From contig NZ_JBKQWY010000001.1 in assembly GCF_047308265.1 (NCBI RefSeq), positions 186,001 to 250,000 on the forward strand: a stretch of 64,000 bases of DNA. Reading direction: 5' to 3'. The translations under genes and the position numbers were made by a program. The stretch comes from Maricaulis sp047308265 (GTDB lineage Bacteria > Pseudomonadota > Alphaproteobacteria > Caulobacterales > Maricaulaceae). This document shows, one piece after another, positions 41,425 to 48,972 of the stretch; position 1 is the first letter of the stretch, and the number at the start of each line of letters is the position of its first letter. Under the pieces are notes generated by a model. It worked only from the letters and a program-made list of their open reading frames with translations. It had not been told where the DNA came from and made no database searches.

Positions 41425-42081
41425 TCAGCCCGGCAGATGCCCTGTCTTCACATAGATCAGACATCCTTCATCGGAGAAGGGTGTGTGCTGGGATCCGTGC
41501 GGGCTCCGGATCCATGTCCCTGCGGGATAATCGCCAAACTCGTCCTGAAACATGCCTTCAAGAACATAAATCTCCTCGCCGCCCCAGTGTCTGTGCGGAT
41601 TGAATTGCGTGCCCGGCTCCCATTTGACCAGGGCGACATTCTCGGTGCCAGCGGTGTGCAGGGGCAGGACGGAGAGACCCTCAACCAGACCCGGCTGAAA
41701 GGCCGTTTGACGCGTGTCTATGACTTTGTGAACCCGGTCCATCGGGTCGAACTGGCGGAGTTTCACAAAGATTAGGGCACCGGGGTCGGTGTGGGGACGA
41801 TGCCGACTGCCGGGAGGGTTTCGCACATAGGTCCCGGCCGGATAGTCCCCGGTCTCGTCGGAAAAGACGCCGTCCAGAACGATGAATTCTTCGCCCAGTT
41901 CGTGATCATGCGCGTCGAAATAGGAGCCCGGGGCGAACCGGACGAGCGTTGTTGCCCGGGCGACTTCGTCTCCAATTCGGTCCAGCATCATCCGGTCCAC
42001 CCCGTTTGCAGGCGAGTGAACCCAGGTGTGGTCATCGGGACGGATAACAACACGCTTGGAAAAATCGGCATGGATCTGCAT
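41425..42081 (-). CDS. Two-cupin (ChrR-like) domain protein
   Basis: A 218-aa bicupin. Each half carries a metal-binding cupin motif. The first is APGSYFDAHDHELGEEFIVLDG with GTYVRNPPGSRHRPH, and the second is EPGTQFNPHRHWGGEEIYVLEG with GTWIRSPHGSQHTPF. The halves resemble the C-terminal cupin of the ChrR anti-sigma factor and related oxygenases. The start at 42081 is preferred; 42096 is an alternative. A perfect inverted repeat lies 39 bp upstream. First gene (ccmC side) of the island. Confidence 0.85.
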   Translation of the reverse strand: MQIHADFSKRVVIRPDDHTWVHSPANGVDRMMLDRIGDEVARATTLVRFAPGSYFDAHDHELGEEFIVLDGVFSDETGDYPAGTYVRNPPGSRHRPHTDPGALIFVKLRQFDPMDRVHKVIDTRQTAFQPGLVEGLSVLPLHTAGTENVALVKWEPGTQFNPHRHWGGEEIYVLEGMFQDEFGDYPAGTWIRSPHGSQHTPFSDEGCLIYVKTGHLPG

Positions 42082-42119
42082 CTCGGTCTCCCGCATCGGT
42101 TCGATAAGACAAGCATAAA

Positions 42120-42137
42120 CTATCTACTGCTAGATAG
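42120..42137. promoter_or_regulatory. Perfect inverted-repeat operator upstream of the bicupin gene
   Basis: CTATCTA-CTGC-TAGATAG: 7-bp arms and a 4-bp spacer, 39 bp upstream of the bicupin start. Similar symmetric TATCTA/TAGATA sites are typical repressor targets; the cognate regulator is not identified. Confidence 0.5.
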
Positions 42138-42183
42138 ATAATATCGAAAAGCTGGAGTTCAAGAGCCGACCCATGCTGCGACT

Positions 42184-42735
42184 TCAGGATGTGAGGGGAT
42201 GTTGGCACCCTGTGTCATCACACGACGTGTCTGGAGAGGATGACGGTGTCATACTGCGAGACGATGGCGCACCGAGCAGGGCCCCGATCTGTGCCCCCAG
42301 TACCAGGTCGTGGACATGACCGAAATGCTGGGCACGCCGCTGTCCGTCCTGGTCTATGATCACCAATGTCGGTGTGCCCTGCATGCCATAGGCGTCCATG
42401 GTCTTGGGCAGGTTTCGCGTGCCCCGGGTCGCATCGACAGCGACCGGGAAAGTGATCCGGTATTCCTGCAGGAAGGCTTTGAGTGCAGGAGGCTGCATGG
42501 CGTCATGATGTTCGAACACAGAGTGGAGGCCGATGACGGCGACAGCCCGGGGATCAAAATTCTCTTGAATACGTTTAGCCTGGGGCAATCCATGGCTGAC
42601 ACAGCCCGGACACAACATCTGGAAGGCTTCCAGGATGACGACCCGACCGCGGAAGTCAGCCAGCGCGAGATCCTGATCTGTGTTGACCCAATCATCGGCC
42701 ATTATTTCGGGCGCGGTTCGGGGTGTGGGGTTCAT
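42184..42735 (-). CDS. Redoxin/TlpA-like thioredoxin-fold protein
   Basis: A 183-aa protein with a CPGC active site (Cys42, Cys45) in VVILEAFQMLCPGCVSHGLP and the cis-Pro strand GMQGTPTLVIIDQDG. No signal peptide is evident, so it appears cytoplasmic. The tail contains extra cysteines (TSCDDTGCQHPL). It may reduce peroxides or disulfides. Its start overlaps the stop of the SOD gene by 4 bp, indicating a coupled operon with sodC and the exported protein upstream. Confidence 0.85.
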   Translation of the reverse strand: MNPTPRTAPEIMADDWVNTDQDLALADFRGRVVILEAFQMLCPGCVSHGLPQAKRIQENFDPRAVAVIGLHSVFEHHDAMQPPALKAFLQEYRITFPVAVDATRGTRNLPKTMDAYGMQGTPTLVIIDQDGQRRAQHFGHVHDLVLGAQIGALLGAPSSRSMTPSSSPDTSCDDTGCQHPLTS

Positions 42736-43226
42736 GGAGTCAACTCCTGAACGTCTGGGTGGATAACGGCACAGGCGGCGCGTGGTCCTGACCCGCCCGT
42801 CGGCGGTGTTTGACCATCATCGCGTCTGACGTGGATGATCAGCGCGCTGCCGTCTGCATCACGGAGTCCGGACGGGCCGGAATCCAGCCGCACGCGATGA
42901 TGGACCAGATTGACCCTGACGGCTCCGCTGGAGGGTATGATCAGATTGGGCAAGTCACCGTCATGGGGGCCGTGAGGGTGTAACACGCCATGATGTCGAC
43001 CTGACGCATCAACATGGCCCCCGGCACTGACAAATTCCGCATTAGCATCACAGCGGCCGATTTCGTGAAAATGCATACCGTGCGCTCCCGCACTCAGGCC
43101 GGCCACAGTGATGTCCAGATACAACGCATCACGTCCCTGCCAGACTGTGACGTGGCCGATTGTCTCTGCCGAAGTATTGATGACGGGTGCAGTGATCCTG
43201 TGACCGAACGCGGTATCGCCCCCCAA
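42732..43226 (-). CDS. sodC: Cu/Zn superoxide dismutase (SodC family), open frame from TTG
   Basis: A 164-aa open frame. All metal ligands are present: His52, His54 (GMHFHEIGRCD), His71, His79, His88 and Asp91 in GGHVDASGRHHGVLHPHGPHDGDLPNL, and His132 (LIIHVRRDD). The disulfide cysteines are Cys59 and Cys152. It should dismutate superoxide in the periplasm, but this frame lacks a signal peptide. The expected signal sequence lies in frame just upstream and is cut by a TGA codon (see the next entry). It overlaps the redoxin start by 4 bp. Confidence 0.88.
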   Translation of the reverse strand: MGGDTAFGHRITAPVINTSAETIGHVTVWQGRDALYLDITVAGLSAGAHGMHFHEIGRCDANAEFVSAGGHVDASGRHHGVLHPHGPHDGDLPNLIIPSSGAVRVNLVHHRVRLDSGPSGLRDADGSALIIHVRRDDGQTPPTGGSGPRAACAVIHPDVQELTP

Positions 43227-43295
43227 AAGGGGGGCGCCGAGAACGGTTCCTCAGGGCAGTGCAATGCACAGGCCCAGAAACACAGACCGGATCAT
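43227..43295 (-). pseudogene. Signal-peptide segment of sodC interrupted by in-frame TGA
   Basis: Reading in the sodC frame from an ATG at 43295 gives MIRSVFLGLCIALP, then TGA at 43253-43251, then GTVLGAPLLGGDTAFG joining the SOD domain. The ATG overlaps the TGA stop of the upstream exported-protein gene (ATGA), the same coupling used elsewhere in this operon. This strongly suggests the ancestral or true sodC start. The TGA may be a real nonsense mutation or a sequence error. A perfect C6-AAAA-G6 hairpin (43217-43236 region) lies just downstream. Confidence 0.65.
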
Positions 43296-44017
43296 TCGGT
43301 TTCACCCATGATCACGCCAGGCAAGGACAGATCACCTGACCCAATATCATAGACGCCCGTGACACAGAGCAGGGGCTGAGCCCCATCCGGGTGAACTTCC
43401 AGCCGCGCCGTTACAGCGTCGAACGACTGATGTTCGGCCTCGGAAACCGGTACGGTGATACGCGCGGTGCGACCTTGCAGAACCGGACTCATGCCAGGGC
43501 TGTCGAGGGCGATCGGCAGACCCGGAGCCGTGGCTGGCAGGAGATCCTGACCGGGCGAGACGTCTCGCACCTTCAGTCCGGCGCCACACGCGTCCTCAGG
43601 AACCAGAACAACCCAGTGGGAGTGCCAGTCGGCACCGTCATTGGCCGGATCCCCATCATTGTTTTCATCAAACAGCGGCGTGTCATCGAAATCGGGATGG
43701 GCTGTGATCGCCAGCGCGAGACGTCCGCTTCCGGCATCGAAACCAACCGTGGCAGGGTCCAGAGAGGTCGGCCACACGTAGGCATCAACCTGGGAACCGG
43801 TGAGCTGGCCCACGGCCTCCGGTTTTACACTTCCCGCCATGCCATTGAGCTCCATCATGAAAGTCACAAGGCGGCCATCCGTCGTGGCGTGAGCGTCGAG
43901 AATATCGAAGGCAGGTGTGAGCGTGTCATCTGCGGGTGAGCGAACCGGGTGGGCCAGCGCCGTCGCCGTGAACACAGTCGAGAACAAAAGAGTGGGGATA
44001 AGGTGAGACAGGGTCAT
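43292..44017 (-). CDS. Exported protein of unknown function with acidic calcium-loop-like motif
   Basis: A 241-aa protein with a signal peptide (MTLSHLIPTLLFSTVFTATALA). Not recognised as a named family. It contains FDENNDGDPANDG, which looks like a Dx[DN]xDG calcium-binding loop, followed by WHSHWVVLVPEDACG, plus three cysteines or so in the mature part. Its stop overlaps the probable sodC start, and it is divergent from the Cys4 MarR regulator across a 68-bp dyad. The context suggests a secreted or periplasmic partner of the SOD. Confidence 0.6.
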   Translation of the reverse strand: MTLSHLIPTLLFSTVFTATALAHPVRSPADDTLTPAFDILDAHATTDGRLVTFMMELNGMAGSVKPEAVGQLTGSQVDAYVWPTSLDPATVGFDAGSGRLALAITAHPDFDDTPLFDENNDGDPANDGADWHSHWVVLVPEDACGAGLKVRDVSPGQDLLPATAPGLPIALDSPGMSPVLQGRTARITVPVSEAEHQSFDAVTARLEVHPDGAQPLLCVTGVYDIGSGDLSLPGVIMGETE

Positions 44018-44031
44018 GTAATCCTCTAAGG

Positions 44032-44099
44032 TGTCGAGTCGAAACGATCTTGCATTTAGGGTATGGAGCCCGATCTGGCAAGATGGTATTTACTCGATA
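44032..44099. promoter_or_regulatory. Nested dyad operator between exported-protein and Cys4 MarR genes
   Basis: The outer arms TGTCGAGT (44032-44039) and ACTCGATA (44092-44099) match at 7 of 8 positions. The inner arms ATCTTGC (44047-44053) and GCAAGAT (44078-44084) are perfect. Both pairs share one centre (44065.5) and have 7-bp gaps between outer and inner elements, so two composite sites face each other. Probable autoregulatory MarR operator. Confidence 0.5.
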
Positions 44100-44114
44100 C
44101 GAAAGAGAGGCTGG

Positions 44115-44654
44115 ATGTCTGATACCCTTAATTTGCTCGATCGCCTGTCCCGCATTGTGGTCAATGAGCGCCATGCGCTGGGCCTCAAGCCCGTACAGTG
44201 GGAGGTTCTGGGGTATCTGCGAGTCGCCAATCGTGTCTCTCGAACCCCGGGCGGGGTCGGGGCCTATCTCGGCCTGACCAAGGGCACGGTGTCTCAGACG
44301 CTCTTGGCCCTGGAGCGCAAGGGTGTGATGACCCGGTTGGCGGATCCCTTCGATGGTCGCAAGCAGAACCTCAGTCTGACGCCGGCGGGTGAGGCCCTGG
44401 TCTCACGCGATCCGTTGAACACTCTGGGAGAGGCACTGGACAGGTTGTCCGAAACTGATCAGGTCGCTTTGCAAACCGGTCTGGCCCGTCTTCTGGACCA
44501 GAGTCTCAAACGTCGAAACGGCAGGCCTTTTGGTGTATGTCAAACTTGCCGGTATTTCCGGTCGGACGCTGGCGAATTTTCGTGTGGCTTGCTCGAACAG
44601 CTCATTCCCGCTGGTGACGAAAAGGCCCGCTGTATCGAATACGCGGCGGAATGA
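44115..44654 (+). CDS. MarR-family regulator with C-terminal four-cysteine cluster
   Basis: A 179-aa regulator. The winged helix spans residues ~5-130 (VQWEVLGYLRVANRVSRTPGGVGAYLGLTKGTVSQTLLALERKGV, wing DPFDGRKQNLSLT). The C-terminal extension holds CxxC (Cys142, Cys145) plus Cys157 and Cys173, a probable zinc or Fe-S site that could sense redox state or metal. GAGAGG precedes the ATG at 44115. It is divergent from the exported protein/sodC/redoxin genes. Its stop abuts the ccmB stop with no gap. Confidence 0.85.
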   Translation: MSDTLNLLDRLSRIVVNERHALGLKPVQWEVLGYLRVANRVSRTPGGVGAYLGLTKGTVSQTLLALERKGVMTRLADPFDGRKQNLSLTPAGEALVSRDPLNTLGEALDRLSETDQVALQTGLARLLDQSLKRRNGRPFGVCQTCRYFRSDAGEFSCGLLEQLIPAGDEKARCIEYAAE

Positions 44655-45326
44655 TCAGCTGATCCGGGCCCGCAGGGCCGCAGCCATTGCAAACGGGAAC
44701 AGCGCCAGTGATCCTAGAGACAGGGCCGCGGTCACCATGACGGTCGCGAAGGCCTGATCCGGATTATTATCCAGAGCAGCCCGTCCCGTCCCTGCGGCAA
44801 AGACCAGAATGGGCACCATCAAGGGTGCGGCGATGAGGGCGATCAGGAAACCGGCGCGTTTGATACCGGCACCCAGCGCACCGGTAAAACCAGCAATCAT
44901 CACCAGGCCGGGCAGGGCTGCGAGCAGCCCCAGACCCAGCAGAAGTGCCGCCATGACGGGCACGCCGAACATGATACCGCCCAGAATGCCGATAAATGGC
45001 AGGGGCCAGAGCGTGGCGAAGCCGTGTCCGAGGGTTTTGGCGAGGCTGATAGCCACAAGCCCGGACGGCGCCAGGGCGTAGAGATCGAGTGTACCATCAG
45101 AGAGGTCTTCGCCGTGCAGGCGCTCTGCAGACTGCAGGACCGACAGAAGAGCGAGAAAGGCCATGATCCCCGGGCCTGCCTGGCTGAGGAATTGCGGATC
45201 GGCACCCATGGCCAGCGGGGCGAGGGTCAGAGCCGAGAGGAAAAAGGCAGCCGGACCCGCGGCCCCGCCCCCTCCGGCCCATGCTAATCGGGCCTCACGC
45301 GTTGCAATGGCGACGAGGTCTCTCAT
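44655..45326 (-). CDS. ccmB: Heme exporter permease CcmB
   Basis: A 223-aa membrane protein with about six helices. The N-terminal region includes ATREARLAWAGGGGAAGPAAFFLSALTLAPLAMG, and LHGEDLSDGTLDLYALAPSGL is the CcmB cytoplasmic motif, followed by KTLGHG. It partners CcmA in the ABC complex that drives release of holo-CcmE. The start overlaps ccmA by 4 bp. Directly after its stop comes the convergent MarR gene instead of the usual ccmC. Confidence 0.93.
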   Translation of the reverse strand: MRDLVAIATREARLAWAGGGGAAGPAAFFLSALTLAPLAMGADPQFLSQAGPGIMAFLALLSVLQSAERLHGEDLSDGTLDLYALAPSGLVAISLAKTLGHGFATLWPLPFIGILGGIMFGVPVMAALLLGLGLLAALPGLVMIAGFTGALGAGIKRAGFLIALIAAPLMVPILVFAAGTGRAALDNNPDQAFATVMVTAALSLGSLALFPFAMAAALRARIS

Positions 45327-45991
45327 CCGTCCACTCCATCGACAATGCTGACCGGCTTGGCGCCATCTAGCGCGTTCAGATCAATACGCTGGGCGTTGGG
45401 CCAGTCGAGAACCTGGTGGGTTGCGGTGATCACAATTCCGCCGCGGGCCCGGTGTTCAGACACCAGCCACGCCAGCCTGTCGCGACCACTTTGATCGAGC
45501 GGTCCCACGGGTTCGTCCAGAAGCCAGATCGGGCGTTCACTCATCCAGATGCGGGCAAGACCACAGCGTCTTTGCTGCCCCCGGGACATGCGGGCGGCGG
45601 CGCGATCAATCAGGGCATACATGCCCAGATGGTCAAGAGCGGGCCGCAAACGGTTGGGGTCGACCCCGTAAACCCTCGCCCAGAAGGCCAGGGCCTGTCT
45701 CGGGGTTTCTCCGGGCTTGATACCGTCAGCATGGCCCAGCCAGGCCAGAACATCCTCCGGACGGGCCTGTTGTGCGTTGCTGGAGAGATGAACATGTCCC
45801 GCGTCAGGTTGGACAAAACCCGCCAGGGCGCGCAGAAGCGTGGTCTTTCCCGCGCCATTGCGCCCGGTGAGCTGGATCGCATCGCCGGGTTTCGCCTTCA
45901 GGGCCAGCTCGCGGACCAGGACATGGGGACCACGCGAGAGGGTCAGACCCTCGGCGCTCAGGGAGACCGGAGAAAAATCACGTTCATTCAT
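45323..45991 (-). CDS. ccmA: Heme exporter ATP-binding protein CcmA
   Basis: ATPase of the CcmABCD complex, about 222 aa. Walker A GRNGAGKTT is at residues ~43-51, the ABC signature is RMSRGQQRR, Walker B is IWLLDEPVGPLD, and the His switch is ITATHQ. The start at 45991 (MNERDFSPVS) is preferred over the upstream ATG at 46039. It is divergent from acnA; the shared 228-bp region includes the inverted repeat CAACGCA-N8-TGCGTTG at 46025-46046. Confidence 0.94.
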   Translation of the reverse strand: MNERDFSPVSLSAEGLTLSRGPHVLVRELALKAKPGDAIQLTGRNGAGKTTLLRALAGFVQPDAGHVHLSSNAQQARPEDVLAWLGHADGIKPGETPRQALAFWARVYGVDPNRLRPALDHLGMYALIDRAAARMSRGQQRRCGLARIWMSERPIWLLDEPVGPLDQSGRDRLAWLVSEHRARGGIVITATHQVLDWPNAQRIDLNALDGAKPVSIVDGVDG

Positions 45992-46024
45992 GGATTTCAT
46001 CTCGCCCAATCCGGGCTGTGGCGT

Positions 46025-46046
46025 CAACGCACAGTGCATTGCGTTG
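46025..46046. promoter_or_regulatory. Inverted repeat in ccmA-acnA divergent region
   Basis: CAACGCA (46025-46031) and TGCGTTG (46040-46046), perfect 7-bp arms with an 8-bp spacer, 34 bp upstream of ccmA and 173 bp upstream of acnA. Possible operator; no regulator assigned. Confidence 0.3.
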
Positions 46047-46218
46047 CAGCTTTGGCCATGTGGCGTTACAACGCGGCCAACCGTGTCACGACCGGATCCG
46101 CCGATGCCGACGGATGCGCGTCACCCGCCCCGGGTGGAAGCGCCGCTCAATCATAAGGAAGACCCCACCTCAAATGTTCTGGGGGTGATGGGTCGTGGTT
46201 AGAGAAAACGAGGACGAT

Positions 46219-48894
46219 ATGGCTTCTCTCGACAGTTTTTCCTGTAAACGGACCCTCACCGCTGCAGGTGAGACCTACACCTATTATGATCTGAAAGTGG
46301 CCGAAGCGAATGGTCTGACGGGCGTCTCCCGCCTGCCGGCCTCGCTGAAAGTGCTCCTGGAAAACCTTCTGCGCTTTGAAGACGGCAAGACCGTCACCAA
46401 GGCCGATATCGAAGCCATGGCACAATGGCTCACCACCAAGAGCTCCACTCACGAGATCGCCTACCGACCGGCCCGCGTGGTCATGCAGGACTTCACAGGT
46501 GTACCGGCCGTTGTCGACCTGGCCGCGATGCGTGATGCCGCTGGAAAGCTGGGCGCCGACCCTGAGCGGATCAACCCGCAAGTTCCCGTCGATCTGGTTA
46601 TCGATCACTCGGTGATGGTCGATAACTTTGGCGGAGCTGACAGTTTCAAACGCAATGTCGAGCGTGAATACGAGCGCAATGGCGAGCGTTACAAATTCCT
46701 GAAATGGGGCGCCAAGGCGTTTGACAATTTCCGTGTTGTTCCGCCGGGAACCGGCATCATCCACCAGGTGAACCTGGAAAATCTGGCCCAGACGGTCTGG
46801 ACCAAGGATGAGAATGGCGAAACCGTGGCCTATCCGGACACCTGCGTGGGTACTGACAGCCACACCACCATGATCAACGGCATGGCTGTTCTGGGCTGGG
46901 GTGTCGGCGGTATCGAGGCGGAAGCGGCCATGCTAGGCCAACCGGTCTCCATGCTGATTCCGGAAGTCATCGGTTTCGAACTGACGGGCAAAATGCCTGA
47001 AGGCGCAACCGCGACAGACCTCGTGCTGAAAATCGTCGAGATGCTGCGCGCACGCGGCGTGGTCGGCAAGTTTGTCGAATTCTACGGCACCGGTCTGGAC
47101 AATCTGTCGCTGGAAGACGAAGCCACGATCGCCAATATGGCACCGGAATACGGAGCCACCTGCGGCTTCTTCCCGGTTGATAACGAAACGCTGGCCTTCC
47201 TCAAGGCCACGGGCCGTGATGACAAGCGTGTCGCCCTGGTGGAAGCCTATTCGAAAGCCCAGGGCATGTTCCGCCCGGACTACGAGGCGGACCCAGTCTT
47301 CACCGACACGTTGCACCTCGACATGTCGACCATCGTTCCGGCTGTCTCCGGTCCCAAACGTCCGCAAGACTGGATCGAGCTGTCCAAGGCGGCCGAGGGT
47401 TTTGCCAAAACCATGGCCGATGAATACGGCAAGGGTGATGAAATGGGCAAATCCGCGCCGGTCGAAGGCGAGGATTATGCGTTCACCAATGGTGATGTGG
47501 CGATTGCGGCGATCACCTCATGCACGAACACATCCAACCCGTCCGTTCTGCTCGGTGCCGGCCTGGTCGCTCGCAATGCGCGCGAGAAGGGTTTGACACG
47601 CAAGCCTTGGGTCAAGACATCGCTCGCCCCCGGGTCGCAGGTTGTGACGGACTATCTGGAAAAAGCCGGTCTTCAGGATGATCTCGACGCGCTCGGTTTC
47701 AACCTTGTGGGTTATGGCTGCACCACCTGTATCGGTAACTCCGGTCCGCTGCCGCCGGCCATCTCCAAGACGATCAACGAGCACGATCTCGTTGCGACAT
47801 CTGTCCTGTCCGGGAACCGTAACTTTGAAGGCCGGATCTCGCCGGATGTGAGGGCAAACTACCTGGCCTCGCCGCCGCTCGTGGTGGCCTATGCCATCGC
47901 CGGTACGATGACCAAGGACATCACCACTGAGCCGCTGGGTCAGGATCAGGACGGCAATGATGTCTACCTGAAGGACATCTGGCCGACGTCTGCTGAAGTG
48001 GCTGAAGCCGTTCGCACGGCCATTACGCCGGACATGTTCGCGACGCGTTATGCGGATGTGTTCAAAGGTGATGAAGCCTGGGGGTCCATCGAGGTCTCTG
48101 GCGGTTTGACCTATGCCTGGGATCACACCTCCACCTATGTTCAGAACCCGCCTTATTTCGAAGGCATGACGATGGATCCGGAAGCACCGGGTGATGTCGT
48201 GAACGCCAAGATCATGGGTCTGTTTGGTGACTCAATCACCACCGACCACATCTCTCCGGCGGGTTCGATCAAGGCCGACAGCCCGGCCGGTCGTTATCTG
48301 CAGGAGCGCCAGGTTCCGGTTCTCGAATTCAACTCTTACGGATCGCGCCGCGGCAATCACGAAGTGATGATGCGCGGCACGTTTGCCAATATCCGCATCA
48401 AGAACAAGATGCTGGATGGCGTCGAAGGTGGCTACACGCTCAAGGACGGCCAGCAGGTCGATATCTATGATGCGTGCATGGATTACCAGTCTGAAGGCAC
48501 GCCTCTGGTCGTGTTCGGTGGCAAGGAATACGGTACCGGCTCTTCGCGTGACTGGGCCGCCAAGGGCACACGCCTTCTGGGTGTGAAAGCCGTGATCGCA
48601 GAGAGCTTTGAGCGTATTCACCGGTCTAACCTCATCGGCATGGGCGTGTTGCCTCTGCAATTCGAGGACGGTCATTCCTGGGACGGGCTCGGCATGAAGG
48701 GTGATGAGACCGTCACCATCACCGGTGTGTCCGAACTGGAACCGCGCGGCTCCATGACCGTTGAGATCACTTTCCCGGACGGCTCGACTAAGTCGGCACC
48801 GGTGAAGGCCCGGATCGATACCGAGAACGAGCTGGAATACTTCCGCAATGGCGGCATTCTGCACTACGTGCTGCGCAATCTCGCTCGCGGTTAA
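46219..48894 (+). CDS. acnA: Aconitate hydratase AcnA
   Basis: TCA-cycle [4Fe-4S] enzyme interconverting citrate and isocitrate, 891 aa. Cluster ligands are visible as the Cys in AITSCTNTSNPSVLLGAG and the CxxC pair in GYGCTTCIGNSGPLP. Other signatures are VVPPGTGIIHQVNLE, TCVGTDSHTTMINGMAVLGWGVGGIEAE and the swivel-domain GKEYGTGSSRDWAAKG. The start at 46219 (MASLDSFSC) has GAGGA upstream; the GTG at 46195 is less likely. Divergent from ccmA. A long stem-loop follows its stop. Confidence 0.97.
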   Translation: MASLDSFSCKRTLTAAGETYTYYDLKVAEANGLTGVSRLPASLKVLLENLLRFEDGKTVTKADIEAMAQWLTTKSSTHEIAYRPARVVMQDFTGVPAVVDLAAMRDAAGKLGADPERINPQVPVDLVIDHSVMVDNFGGADSFKRNVEREYERNGERYKFLKWGAKAFDNFRVVPPGTGIIHQVNLENLAQTVWTKDENGETVAYPDTCVGTDSHTTMINGMAVLGWGVGGIEAEAAMLGQPVSMLIPEVIGFELTGKMPEGATATDLVLKIVEMLRARGVVGKFVEFYGTGLDNLSLEDEATIANMAPEYGATCGFFPVDNETLAFLKATGRDDKRVALVEAYSKAQGMFRPDYEADPVFTDTLHLDMSTIVPAVSGPKRPQDWIELSKAAEGFAKTMADEYGKGDEMGKSAPVEGEDYAFTNGDVAIAAITSCTNTSNPSVLLGAGLVARNAREKGLTRKPWVKTSLAPGSQVVTDYLEKAGLQDDLDALGFNLVGYGCTTCIGNSGPLPPAISKTINEHDLVATSVLSGNRNFEGRISPDVRANYLASPPLVVAYAIAGTMTKDITTEPLGQDQDGNDVYLKDIWPTSAEVAEAVRTAITPDMFATRYADVFKGDEAWGSIEVSGGLTYAWDHTSTYVQNPPYFEGMTMDPEAPGDVVNAKIMGLFGDSITTDHISPAGSIKADSPAGRYLQERQVPVLEFNSYGSRRGNHEVMMRGTFANIRIKNKMLDGVEGGYTLKDGQQVDIYDACMDYQSEGTPLVVFGGKEYGTGSSRDWAAKGTRLLGVKAVIAESFERIHRSNLIGMGVLPLQFEDGHSWDGLGMKGDETVTITGVSELEPRGSMTVEITFPDGSTKSAPVKARIDTENELEYFRNGGILHYVLRNLARG

Positions 48895-48910
48895 GCACGA
48901 AACCTGGATT

Positions 48911-48957
48911 GCTCCCGCCTCGTCACGCGCATTTGATTGGCGCATAGAGGCGGGAGC
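48911..48957. terminator. Long stem-loop after acnA (no U-tract)
   Basis: GCTCCCGCCTC (48911-48921) pairs perfectly with GAGGCGGGAGC (48947-48957); an inner GCGC/GCGC pair extends it. No T-run follows, so it may be an mRNA 3' stabiliser or a non-canonical terminator between acnA and the DUF1223 gene. Confidence 0.5.
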
Positions 48958-48972
48958 GTCTAGCAAGACAGT

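Noticed and set aside
43217..43236. C6-AAAA-G6 hairpin as a phase-variable slippage site for sodC
   Set aside because: The signal peptide and the SOD domain are already in the same frame, so slippage would not restore expression; the block is a substitution-type TGA.
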